Below, piece by piece: positions 23,693 to 35,456 of a DNA stretch of 64,000 nt (position 1 is the stretch's first letter; each line of letters opens with the position of its first letter). A program made the translations under genes and the position numbers. Location of the stretch: the NCBI GenBank assembly GCA_958496175.1, contig OY292275.1, forward strand, positions 33,557,701-33,621,700, in the 5' to 3' direction. Origin of the DNA: Sisyra terminalis (taxonomy: Eukaryota; Arthropoda; Insecta; Neuroptera; Sisyridae). The notes below the pieces were generated by a model. That model did not search any database. It was given only the letters and a program-made list of their open reading frames with translations, and had not been told where the DNA came from.

Positions 23693-26600
23693 TTATCCTG
23701 CAGTTGAATCTTTCTCCGGTGAGCTGCATACGTGGTTCTCTTTACGGGGAAATACGGGCGATTTACCTGGAGATTTACTTTCCTTCTCGGGTGAAACTGC
23801 CGGCGATAAATCATTTCTGCTACCACGTCTTTCTCCCGTGATTTTCTCTGCCTTTAGTCTCACTTTAGTATCAAGATGACGAAATCTGACAACGTTTTGA
23901 AAGTTTGAAAAATATTAATAAGATTTTTTGGGTTTTTTTTTTTCATTTTATTTTATATCTATAATAACCGCTGTTTCTGTGTTGATTAACATTACCTTAT
24001 AGGAGCAGCGCCATCTTCATTTTGGAATAGAAATGCTAATGGCCAACTTATCCATGACGAATTTCTAAAAATTTAGTGTTTATAATAATAGTAATAAATA
24101 ACAATTTCAGAATAAGTTGATCAACTTCAATAATTCAAGAATTAAACCTGAATAACAAAAATTAAACTTAAAATAATTAATATCGAAGAGGTCAATAAAT
24201 ATTAAATAATAAGGTTCATTTAAGCACCACAGTAGTCAATGAAGTAAAAAAACTCTTTAAAATTTTATGTAAAAAAAATAATATAAAAAAATATTTCAAA
24301 ATATAAAAAAATCATTAAAATAGTATTAATTTATATTTAGTTTTTCAAGGTTTTTTTCTTAGTTTACCTTTTCTAAAACAAACAACAATGTTATAGAATT
24401 ACTTGTAATTGTAATTTTAATATTGGGATAAGATTAATTGATTTGTTGGATAAAACACATTGAACAGGTCATAGGAAAAGTGATGTCACTTGAGCTTTGA
24501 AGCCACAAGACTTCATAAACCATTTTAAATAAAATTACAAAAGCTTACATAGAAAAACATTTCTCTAATGATTTCAAGTACTTAAATTACATAGCGAAAT
24601 TATTAATAAAGTAAAATGAAGATTATTTACTTTATTGCTCAAAATGAAATTTGAAATTATTGACGTCATCGTAGTAGGTACACCCATAATTTTAAATAAA
24701 AAAAAAAGAAATCCATACTTAAATACTCACGTCGGAGGATTTACGGTAATCGCTGAACTTTCGGGGGTTTCCACTGTATCAGTAAAATGACGTCTTGCCG
24801 GAGTTTTGGCGATGGAAGGATTGTAGATTTTCGGATCACTAACCATTCGCACGAAGAAAGATCGTTTTTGAGCTAAAGTATGTTTCTTCTTTCTTTCAAC
24901 GATTTCAAATACATCATCCGACAATTCCTAAAAACATTTTTTTTTTCAAATATTAAAATTTAAATTTTATGGTCATATTGTAAATTTTTTGTATGAATTA
25001 ATATTTTGCTATAAAATGATTTTAAATAATTTGCATAATTTCGCGATCTTAAAAGTAGATTTTTATTTGTTAATGTGAGACAAATTTTCAAAAATTTTCT
25101 GACGTATTTTTTTCGTGTCAAGTAAAAATATGACGTCATAATATTACAAAAATCACATACATTTGTTTAAGTAACTTTGAAATATTTTTGGAAGGGTTTT
25201 AATCGTTTTTAGCTGAAATCTTTCATTTAAATATAATTACTGTTAATAATAAATAATTTCAAAATGAATATTCATTTTTTTACATAAAATTGAATTAATG
25301 GTAGTAATATTCACACGCTTAGAAAAATTAATAGTTAGAAATTTAGGTTTTACGTAATACCTAAAAAAACAACTAACTGTAAGATTTAAACTACAATATA
25401 CCTGTTCTTTTTCAGTGGCTTGAAGGTCAAGTAATTCATTGGCAAACTCAGTTATTACTTCCCAAGCATGATCTAAAACGAAAACAATTTCGAATTAAGT
25501 TTTATATAATATTTTATTACTGTAAAAAAATGATAAACCTATGTCAGCTTCGGTAGAGTCTTGAGCGACTACACAGAAACGAATACTATACTTATCGCAA
25601 ACTGAAGCTGGAACCATATGTAACTTTCCGGATGCATTTATATTACTCAACAACTTCTCATTTAGTTTATCTGTTCCTTTTAATCGGAAACAAACTAATC
25701 CTACCTGCAAATTTAAGTTTTTTTTTTAAAAAAATTAATTTATCCAACTTATAAGTTGCTCCTCATTACTCTGACATCATTACAAACTTCAAAACGTTTG
25801 TCTTTGAGAACATGTGCTTCAAACTTTTTGGCCAATGTAATATGACGTCGAATATATGCTTGCAATCCGGATATTCCATAGCTTCGCATTACAAACCAAA
25901 GCTTGAGTGAACGGAACCGTCTGCTTAACGGAACACCCCAATGCCTATAGTCGATTGCTGAATCAGAGTATCCATGTTGCAAATATAAAGGATCCACAAC
26001 TAACGCTGACGTTAAACGTATTCGATCCCGAACCCACATTGTTGAACAATCAAAATTAACCAATAACCACTTATTTAGATTTGTGTTGAATGAATCAGCG
26101 TATTCAATTCCCGATAGTAAATATTTTAATTCCGGGCAAATAAAAGCACTTCCTGCATAAGCTCCATCTACATGTAACCAAACTGCAGGAAAGCGTTGAC
26201 AAACTGGCCCAATCTCCATGAGATTATCGAAAGAACAGCAAGATGTTGTTCCAAGCGTTGTAGACACAAAAAATGGAACCAAACCCATCGCTTCGTCTTC
26301 TTCCATTGCCTAAAAGTATACAAATGTTTTAATTAATTTTTAACTGTTCAAATATTAAATCAATACCTTTGATAAAGTAGCTCCTCTTAGACTGCATTTT
26401 TCGTCCGGTTCAAGAATACGTAATTTGACGAAAGAAATCATCGCAGCTTTTTCAACACAAGAATGAGACTCCTTGGAACAATATGCCATCAATTTTGATA
26501 GAAGTAAGCCTTCTTCAACAAATGGATGTTGTTGTTTGAGGCGTTTAATCGCTTGAGCTCTGGCTGCCAACATTGTTACCAGAACACATTCACTAGCCGA

Positions 26601-27887
26601 ACCCTAAAAAAATGTGGATTATTAAATAAAAAGTTTAACTTTTTTTAATGCTTTCCTACTTGAATACATCCGCCACCACGACTTCCTTCTTTTAAAGTCA
26701 AAAATTGATCCGGTAATCCAATGGCTTTTCCTTAAGTTGAAAATAAAAAGAAAGATTTACAAGAATTTGTTTCAATTATTCGGTATACCGACATGGAAAC
26801 AGGCGACACTTAAGGTTGTTTAGAAGAAAAACACAAGTAATGAGAAAAAATTGAAAATAATACTGTAGCTAGTCAACTATTTACGCCATATCTCTGTAAA
26901 ATTTCAATTCGATTTGGGACTTGTTAAGGGAGTAAAAAAATCGTAAAGTTGCGTAATTTTGAACCCTTTAATACAGGGTAAATGGAGAAAGTTATGCGTA
27001 ACCGCAATCAACTCGTAATATCTGTTTTTGTAGAAATGAACTTTTTTGAAAAAATAGCGATGCATTCTTTGAAATATTCCGCGTCGATCAATACCAAAAT
27101 CATTTACCTTTAGGGATTTCTAAACAAAATATTTCAATTTAAAAAGAAAAAATCGTATCCAAATTCAATCCGAGTGTAAAAAAGCCTTATAGAAATATTT
27201 ACAACGCCTACTTATAAGCATAGAGAAATCCTTCTTTTTCTCATAATTTCCCTACCACCACTTCTAAACAACCTTAAACAATACTATACATATCAAAGAG
27301 ATATAAATTCGTATGTACCAGAAACTATGTATCATATATAAAGGTACGAAAACCGAACTTTTGAGAATACAAGCTACGAAATTTAAACAAATTATTTTTT
27401 AAGTGTCACATGTTTAATTGTCACTTATACCTATGCCGGATAACTATTTTTTGTATTTTACCTAACCAATCAACGACAATAGTTTCCAACTCTGTACAAG
27501 CCGGACTAGCAGCCTGAAAATTTATTTATCAATAAAAGAATCAAATACATTGTTAACCGCTAGGTTTATTACCCAAGAAAAGCCAATACATCCGATGGCA
27601 TCGCTTAACATATCTCCCATAATTGAAGGGAATGAATTTCCCGACGGGAAGTAAGCATGAAAACGAGGATGCTGCCAATGAGTGACACCTGGCATAATCT
27701 TATTTTCGACGTCTGCCATGATGTTATCCCAATTTTCTGGGTTTTGTGGCGCTTCATCGGGAATTAGATTCCGTAAATAACCGGGTTCTACGCTTGGAGT
27801 CACTCGACGAACATTTAACGTTTCCAAGTATTTACAAATATAATCCACCATCTCTTTGCCACGTAAACGAAATTCATCTCTATCCAT
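23693..27887 (-). CDS. Tdc2: Tyrosine decarboxylase, Tdc2-like (neuronal type)
   Basis: PLP-dependent decarboxylase making tyramine from tyrosine for octopamine synthesis in neurons. Ten coding exons join in frame to 636 residues, matching the length of fly Tdc2: 27573-27887, 27462-27513, 26660-26730, 26367-26603, 25770-26309, 25539-25704, 25402-25472, 24731-24927, 23996-24064 and 23693-23885. Visible residues: His193 ([11 protein letters not shown]), Asp273 ([13 protein letters not shown]), PLP lysine 305 (FNTNLNKW), loop Tyr346 (AIDYRHW) and Ser354 of [11 protein letters not shown], which favours tyrosine over dopa. Exons 8-10 form the long Tdc2 tail: [45 protein letters not shown], then a serine/proline-rich end. 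In the NxNK motif the usual proline is leucine. A splice acceptor (TTATTTACAG|C) sits directly before the ATG, so an upstream untranslated exon exists. Intron 2 carries a MITE. Confidence 0.96.
26810..27277. mobile_element. TTAA-flanked MITE in Tdc2 intron 2
   Basis: Perfect 13-base inverted ends (GGTTGTTTAGAAG at 26814-26826 and its complement at 27261-27273) lie directly inside TTAA duplications at 26810-26813 and 27274-27277. TTAA targeting is the piggyBac signature. About 460 bases, no coding capacity. It accounts for much of the length of this intron. Confidence 0.85.
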
Positions 27888-28130
27888 GCTGTAAATAACA
27901 TTAATTTTTAGTCAATATAGCTTCTAGAATCTATACTTTATTGTTTAAAAAATAATTGACTAAAACTGAACCCTACGCCTCTTTCAAAAGTCTTTTCTTC
28001 AATCCTCAATTTTATTTTCAATTTTTTTATTCTCAAATAAAATAATCAAAATAGCTCAATCAAATAGCTATTTCAACAAATATACATAACATTGATATAT
28101 ATTTTATTTATTCCAAGTCACGGTTAATAA

Positions 28131-28350
28131 ATTAATGAATAATAATATATGTCCTTTGACTCAATTTCTTCTTTATTACGACGCGTTTCAACATTTTTTG
28201 TTGTCATCAACAGGTAATGATTATTTTGTCTTAAATGATTATACCTAAGGACAAAATAATCATTACCTGATGATAACAACCAAAAACTGTTGAAACGCGT
28301 CGTAATAAAGAAGAAATTGAGTCATAGGACTTATATAATTATTCATTAAT
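28131..28350. repeat. Large palindrome, ~100-base arms
   Basis: The two arms are nearly perfect reverse complements, sharing TTCTTCTTTATTACGACGCG and GGTAATGATTATTTTGTC, around a spacer of about 20 bases. The GACGCGTTTCAAC...CATCA composition resembles a common type of insect foldback repeat. It lies between the Tdc2 start codon and a candidate upstream exon, so any transcript crossing it would form a long hairpin. Confidence 0.85.
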
Positions 28351-28446
28351 AAATTAAAATATACATGAACTTCTTGTGTGAACAGTGTAAACGGCATCTT
28401 TGAATTATTATATAATTACTATATAATATCATTTGATTGGGCTTAC

Positions 28447-28523
28447 CATTTTTCTTGGCTTGTGGCGTACTTAGAAATTCAGTAATTTGACCCCACGTTT
28501 TAGCTGATCGAAATATGTAATGA
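28447..28523 (-). other. Candidate upstream (probably untranslated) exon of the Tdc2-like gene
   Basis: On the minus strand, an acceptor-like ATTGTCAG is followed by 77 bases and a strong donor (AAATG|GTAAGC). The next downstream acceptor is the one immediately before the Tdc2 ATG. Joined that way, the frame of the Tdc2 ATG meets a stop inside this exon, so it would be 5' untranslated. Another frame of this exon is open (about 25 residues including KTWGQITEFLSTPQAKK), so it could instead belong to another gene. This is inference from splice signals only. Confidence 0.4.
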
Positions 28524-28696
28524 CTGACAATTATTGTAAATTATTAAATATAAAAACTTGAGGGATAAAGTTTGACGCTGCTATTTTCATATTTTAATTT
28601 CTTCATTCCACATTAGTTAAAACAACAGCAGCTAAAGCTTAAAATCTGACTTCCGTAAATAAGATATTGGAAAAAATTGCTTAAAATTCAATACAA

Positions 28697-28860
28697 GCCT
28701 ACTGGTAGCCGAGTGGTCTAGGTGACCGCTCCAAAACTAGTAGGTAGTGGGTTCGATCCTCGTATCGTGCAAATTTTCAATATTTCTCGATAACAGATTT
28801 AATTAACCCTAAAGTTGCTAAAGGACCTTAGTAGTTATAAAGCGACGGTAAAAAACAATT
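28697..28860 (+). mobile_element. tRNA-derived SINE, copy B
   Basis: The most complete copy. The head carries an A-box-like TGGTAGCCGAGTGG and the B box GGGTTCGATCC, resembling a serine/leucine-type tRNA gene. A body with ATTTCTCGATAACAG follows, ending in GCGACGGTAAAAAACAA. The head lacks a folding anticodon arm, so it is a retroposon and not a functional tRNA gene. Confidence 0.88.
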
Positions 28861-31332
28861 AAAATAATATTCTACCCGTTTTTGTCTTGAATATTCATTT
28901 TTAGCTAATGACAAAAATTCTACCAAATAGAACATGAGAATTTTATTTTGAAACCGTTAATTTTTAAGGGGTTCAATGGGATTTTTGCTACTTCCAAATT
29001 GAACTCTGGCGAAGTTTGAACACATATTGGGTTTGAATCAAAGAGATTACATGACTAGAGTCAACTATAGTGAGCTTAGTCATAAATCCGTCTAAAATAT
29101 AAAGACAGCAATCGGGCTTCCACTTTCCTAAGTTTTTTTTTAAATCAGCGCTCTCTTGTGGCCGTCGTTAGAATTATTCCACTCTGCTCCTTAGAGAGGA
29201 GACTTATGCTGACTTAGAGAGGAGGAAATATATTTTGTACGAATATGCTGTGGAAGGGGTACGACCACTAGGGAAATTGAGGAGAAATAACAATTTAAAT
29301 TTGACATAGGGTTTCATGAGCACGTTCATTCTAGTTATTCAATCTCAGTGATCTTAAATCCACATTTATTTTTTGATATTGTCTTTTGGAAAGTATTTCA
29401 ACCAATAGTTGAGCTTCGAAAAGTGACCAATGCAGGCATGCAGTCTGCATGAATTAAATTGTTTATTTATTTTATCTACGAATACTTAAGTTCAGTTTTC
29501 GGAAAATATAAAATAGGAATATTTTAGAGCGCCGTAGGATGTCCCGGCGCCGACTTTGTGAATCTCTGAGTTATTCAAAAAAAAGTGCGTAACCTAAATA
29601 ATCTAATAAGAAGCGACTTTATAAAGCAAAAGATGCTTTAACAGCAAAGTACTTCATAATATATTTGTGTCATTATACCAATAACATTTCATTTATTTTG
29701 AGTGGTTTCAAACAAGACAAATCATTCGATCGGTGCATCCAAGTTTCATTATTTTTTGAAGTCAGTTAAAATTGCATTTCTATGATAAGTTCTTCTACAC
29801 GAAAGAATTTCATATCTGTATAAGAGTATAATCTTCAATTTACTCATAAAAAGTTTTCATTTTTTTTTTTAAACTGTGAAAAACATTGACACTTTACAGC
29901 ATTATTTATATTTATTCTCCGTTTTATTACATTTTTCATAAAGGTTTTCTGTATTTAACTCTCATGCAATATCTCTTTCGCTTTATTTTCTCTTGAATTC
30001 AAGTTTAATTTAAAAGAAGAAAAAGTTGCAATTTTCAAAAGTTAATGGTATAGTAAACCCGTCGAGTAAAAGGGCATTTATTTCAAAAATAAGTTACATG
30101 TACGGCTCAACGATTTATAAAGTTCATTTCATCAAATATTTTTCGATATTTTTTTAATATTACGTATGTATCATGTCCACATTATTCACTTAAGTTGACA
30201 AAATTTGAATTTTGAGTTTAAGAAATAAATCGAGAACAGTAAAGGATTAAGTAATTAACCATAAGTTGGTTTGAAATATTATATCATTGCAAATAATCAC
30301 AGTTATGAAATTACTAAATATTGGTAATGTTATCACACTAAGATTCGATATTTTCACTCATGGATAGGTATACAAAATCCTTAAGATAATTTGATATATT
30401 TAAGATTTTGATTAGATTTGATAGATAAAAGTTAATCTATCAAATAATTTTTACAGATTTATTCTGTATATATTACTATCCTTAGACAAAAATACGCATG
30501 CTTTTTCTATCCTTCGGATAAAATGTTATTTGGGAGTTAAATGTCACTATCTAGATGTAAAAATACCGGCCTATACAATAGTTACTTTGAGCATCGTTAT
30601 TAGGTAGTTAGGTGATATACCGTTAATATGAAATTGATGAAAAGATGCAAAATACATTGTTCCGATCTATGCTTAGCTATCCATACCGGGGAGTCACTAA
30701 TTTACCGACATTAAAACAATATTTTTTTAGACGTATAAGTTTAACAACAATTATTATATTTGTGGCCTCAGCGTATTTATGCTGTTTTTTCAAAACCTGT
30801 AATTTTGAGAAGCAATAGTTATGTTTATAGCAACAACAAAAAAATAATAAAAAAGGATTAAATAAAATATCTTCGTTTCAATAGAGTTTTGTAGATTTCT
30901 CGTATTCTGACGGGAAAATTCAGTTTTAATCACTATACATTTATAACTAGCCTTTGGACTATTTGCTGACTCAATATTTTATGTATTTTCTAAATTATTT
31001 TTAATCATAGCTCTTGGAATTTCTCATATTTAAAAGTACAAAGATTCAAATAGTAACTACAATCAAAGTTTGTCGCATGTTTGTTCTTTTTTTTACTTTT
31101 CGTTTACGGTCATTATCAAATAGATATAGGAATTTAAATACCAACCTTTTATGTCCGAATCAAATTTTAAATTATCTTTATTTTTTAATATAAATTATTT
31201 TTGTAACTTTTATTTCTCTAAGCGTACCATTTAAAGGAAAAATTAAATGGTGGTTCGAATTTTATTACGGAATTTGGTTTGGGCTGATACGTTCACTGAA
31301 CAGTACCTACACAAATCTGAATTGAACTAAAT
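28861..31332. other. Intergenic, no gene seen
   Basis: AT-rich throughout. A slightly GC-richer patch at about 29110-29270 (with GCGCTCTCTTGTGGCCGTCG) matches nothing recognised. No supported coding exon, RNA gene or complete element. Confidence 0.5.
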
Positions 31333-31520
31333 AAAATGCAACTAATCCTACTGATGGCCGAGTGGTTAAAATGGCCACTCTAAAACTGGTAGGTGTTTGT
31401 TCGAGTTTTGTATGGTGCAAATTTTCAATATTTCTTGATTTACTGTTTTTTTTAATCCAAGAATCGTTAACGATTTTACTTGTTATAAAGCAATGGTAAA
31501 TAACAATAAAAATGCAACTA
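31333..31520 (+). mobile_element. tRNA-derived SINE, copy C, with 12-base target duplication
   Basis: The SINE body (31345-31508) is bracketed by perfect direct repeats AAAATGCAACTA at 31333-31344 and 31509-31520. The head reads TGATGGCCGAGTGG and the B box is decayed (TTGTTCGAGTTTT). The duplication length shows LINE-type target-primed insertion. The 117-codon minus-strand open frame across it (31307-31660) is not a gene. Confidence 0.9.
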
Positions 31521-31846
31521 TGCATTACCCCAATCGGGTAATTTCTGTGATATGTAAAATATGAACTAAACCATGATAACGCGAGATAATGCATGTGTTT
31601 TTCAATACTAAAAGTAACGTTTTTAAATTTTATTAAGTAGTTTTGTTTTGCTAACAACAAAATAACTATTTCGTTAAATTTGAACCAAATATTTTGACTT
31701 TATAACTATGCATGTTATAACGTTATAAACTACGTTTGTAGCTATAAAATAATAATATAATATTTTAAGTCAATATGAAAATAGCCAAATGTAAATACAT
31801 ATAAGTATGACGGCAAAGACAGGGAACAAAGAATGTAACGTGTGAG

Positions 31847-32093
31847 AAAAACCATATATAACTAATATTGTCTCAAATTTAAACAATTTTGATTGTTGCC
31901 ATTTGTCTGTTGTATCAATGTTGGATGTAAATATTTCACAGGTAGTTACTAGTATTTTATAACTATAACTATGCAAATTCTGTTAAGAAATCTGGTTATA
32001 AAATAAGAACGGTTGAAACTTATTCGAAGGAAAAAAACTAAACTTTTATAAAGAAGTACAACGTCTTACTTGCGTCCAACTATGCACCCATCG
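31847..32093 (+). repeat. Dispersed repeat copy (family R1)
   Basis: Shares with 35169-35456 an ordered series of blocks: AAAACCATATA, TGTCTCAAATTT, ATGCAAATTCTGTT, AAGAACGGTTGAAA and CTTAC-TGC-TCCA. The reverse complement of 18768-18905 and the segment 44105-44285 belong to the same family. No coding capacity; class unknown. Confidence 0.65.
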
Positions 32094-32428
32094 CTTTTTC
32101 AATGAAACTTGAGAAATTGTTTTTGACTGATTTTTCGTTAAGTAAAATAGCTCTGATGAATGTTTTTGATTCTTGCATTACCTAGTTTACTTAATTTTTG
32201 TTTTGGTATTTTTCATCATGTCAGGAAGCATTAATATGATTTTTTCATGTGAAAGTTCATGTGAATTTTTCATGTGTACAATGTTCAAAATAGTTTAAAT
32301 TTCTTTGCAGTAGTGTTCCGAACCAAATGACATATTTTATATAATGCGATATACCACCGCAAACGTAATGCAAACCAATTTCAGAAAGTGAAATTGTTAT
32401 CAAAAAAAGCACTGGCACAAAATATTCT

Positions 32429-32540
32429 ACTGATAGACGAATCTTAAGGATTCGAATCTTGTGAGGAACAAATTTCCAATACTTCTCAATTTACGATTTT
32501 TTATAAATCCTAGATACGCTATAACTCGCTATTCACCTTA
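32429..32540 (+). mobile_element. Decayed SINE-like fragment
   Basis: The order GGATTCGAATC, AATACTTCTCAATTTACGATTT and CGCTATAACTCGC parallels the body of the SINE copies nearby, with many substitutions. Probably an old copy. The rest of 32.1-34.8 kb shows no gene. Confidence 0.45.
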
Positions 32541-34800
32541 CTATTTCTAAGTCAAGAGAATAATTAGTAAGCCAAAATCTTTAAACAAAAATTAATTCCA
32601 ACTTAGGAATTTTCGAGATATTAAAGAATAAAATAAAAGCCTTAACATCAAAATCGGTTGAGTAGTTGAGTTCAATGCTACACATCGTTTTGAAAAAGTT
32701 AGTTTCAAGAAAAATACCTTTAAAGAAAAGAAAGTATCATGTTTATAAAAGTTCAGTTCTGTTTTGGTTATAAGTAGATACTTAGCTACCTATACAATCT
32801 TAGATCTTTGCAATATTTTGTAAAGAAGGATATAATAACTTAACACCAATTTGTTTGCTCATTTTATTAATATTTTGTTACTCCTTACTATTTTTACAGA
32901 TGTTATCCAATTAGGTGAACTATAAAGTTATTTTTTACAATTTTCCTTGAAAAGGTTGTCCTCTTGTTTTTGTATGGTAGTTGTGAAGATATCTTTTGAT
33001 GTAGTTTTTTCTTCTTGATCATTCTGTTTAAATTTAGTTCCACAGATTTTATTTTAGATCTATTAATTGAGCAGGCCTCTATAAAAGTTGAATGTTGTGA
33101 TTAAGTAGTCATCAATTAGTTAAATAAATACTTAATTAAATCACTAACTATACTTTACGTACTTATTGCTGTCTTGCATCCCTTGTCAAGTTATTTTTTT
33201 CTTGGTTTTATCCTTTATCATTTAACCCACATGTGTAAATAACAAAAAAAAAATCAAACAAGGGAACTTATATATCTGTAAATATCTGTGTATGTACTTC
33301 CTTGATAATTAGGGTTCCTAAGAAAATTGAGAATTAGAATAACTTCATACTTTGGGTCAAGATTGTGTAAGGTGAATTATACATATATCGATATATATTA
33401 GAAACATATATTTACCGTTAAAGACGTAATTCAATCATTTTAAGAAATATATTTGGCGCAAAAAAAAATGAGTACTAAAATCTCTTTTATACTCTTAAAA
33501 TAATGTTCTTCTTGTTAGGATGACAAATATTGAAAAAGTAACTTGAGAAAAATAGGTAACTAATTGTTTTGTATTGTTTTTGTTATTCAATGAAATATTA
33601 ACGATGATAATTAAGTTCTAAATGAAAAAAAAATATAAAATATATTTTTTAAAAAATTAGACATTTACTTTCGTTTTCCGTCCCACAATCGAATGACAGT
33701 GAAGAAAATACATGTACGAGTATATTTACATGAGAATAAATAGAATAGAATTTCTAATTTCCTCTCAAGTCAATGAAAAATAATATTTAATCAACATGAT
33801 ATATAAAAGTGTAATTGTTTGCTTTTAAGGAGTACAAATATCGCATATAGGTATTTTGTTGTGTAATAATACTATTTGCAGAAAGTTTCGGAATTTAGCT
33901 TACGTCATTGATAGTTTGCATTAAATACTTCACAAGTTACAGTGAAAAACACATCCGACTTTAAAAGCCATCATTGTTTTATAGTCAAAGACTATTTTTA
34001 AAAAAGCGACTTTGTGTGTTAATAGCTGTTACTTTATGCGTAAAACGATCTATAAAAAGATGTTTTAATTTCCTTTAAAATCTTTCAGGTAAAATTTCTT
34101 CGCCAGGCAAAGAAAAAAGTATAAACTTTAATTTTTCCTTATTTGGTAACCACATAAATAAAAATATTAAATTTATGCATTTTTTTGTTTGCTTACATAA
34201 AAACGCATGCAATAAATCAGTGTATACTTAACTGCTTTAGAATACTCATTAATTTATACAACAAATTCGTGAAAATTGTCTTAATGTATGTGAAAACAAA
34301 ATTTATTGTTATATTTTTTATCGATACGAAATACCAATTATCTGATTTTAATTTTTATTTTCTTATCTTCCTTTGACACTTATGAAAAAAAATTGTATAA
34401 AATCAAAACCGAATTTTTATTGAAATATTTTTTTTGAGAAATAGGTTTCATAGTTTCTTTTTATGTTGGTTTCAATTTCTCTCTAGAAGTACTTATTTAA
34501 TAACCTACATAATAGGACCGCATTAGAGGATTACACTTAATATGGTTTTATAAAACTAAGTTTACTGAATTTTTAAAGATTTAAAGAAAATCATTGTTGT
34601 TTGAATAAACAATATGCGGCAATTAGTGGTTGAAATTTTTGTTTCTATAATTTCTCGTGGTTGAAGAATTCAAAATATTTAAACTATTCTTTCAATATTT
34701 CAGACATATAGTATTATGCAAATTTCTCCATTGTTTCAGGTATAAATATATGAATAATAAAATAAAAAAATTAGGATATCGTAGAACAAATTTGTCAATC

Positions 34801-34870
34801 TTTTCTTTTTTTTAAGTTGCGACGTTGTGTCAGTGTTATTCCGACTTCATCAGGCAACCTATGTGTAACA
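34801..34870. repeat. Fragment of a GACG...CATCAGG foldback-type repeat
   Basis: GTTGCGACGTTGTGTCAGTG followed by CGACTTCATCAGGCAAC resembles one arm of the palindrome family at 28131-28350 in overall pattern. Single-armed and degenerate. Confidence 0.35.
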
Positions 34871-35039
34871 ATTTTGAAAAATGTACAATTACAATCATAA
34901 TCAAAAATTTAAATTATGCAACGTGAAGATCTGGCAACATTGCATTTCTCATGTTATTTTTAATTTAATTCGCGATTTTTTGTTATTTCAATTTTAATAT
35001 CGTATAATTGTCTCTTTTATTTCCAAATTTTCAGTATGA

Positions 35040-35456
35040 TCGGATTTATTGGCGAATTAAATTCGAAATAAAACGAAAAATGCTATATTGCCTAATTTTG
35101 ATTTCGCTTAAGTATGTATAAATCAGAGTATGTATGTAAATACTTACCATATATGAATTACCATATGTAAAAACCATATAATACCATTGTCTCAAATTTG
35201 AACTAACTAATTGTTATCATTTGTTTCAACTGTTATTTGATTTCATTCAATTTTCAATTTTTGTCGTTTTTTAGTTGTGTCAGTGTAAACTATGAATATT
35301 TCTCAGATAACTACTAGTATATTATTATTAAAATTATGCAAATTCTGTTTAGAATACTAGTTATCAAACAAGAACGGTTGAAATTTATTTTCTGAAAAAG
35401 GTTATATATTTTAAAGAAGTGTAACTTCTTACGTGCATCCATAAGTACACGCATTT
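35040..35456 (+). repeat. Dispersed repeat copy (family R1) with foldback-like upstream piece
   Basis: 35169-35456 aligns by eye with 31847-32093. The upstream piece 35040-35110 (TTATTGGCGAATTAAATTCG, then AAAATGCTATATTGCC) resembles the centre of the 2824-3497 foldback element. The same pairing occurs at 18649-18905 in inverse orientation, so the two may be parts of one larger element. 35457-36900 shows no gene. Confidence 0.6.

Noticed and set aside
28697..28860. Functional tRNA-Ser/Leu gene
   Set aside because: A and B boxes are present, but the anticodon arm does not fold and the tail matches five other dispersed copies, so it is a SINE.
31307..31660. 117-codon minus-strand protein gene
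   Set aside because: The frame runs across a SINE with its target duplication; composition is that of the repeat.
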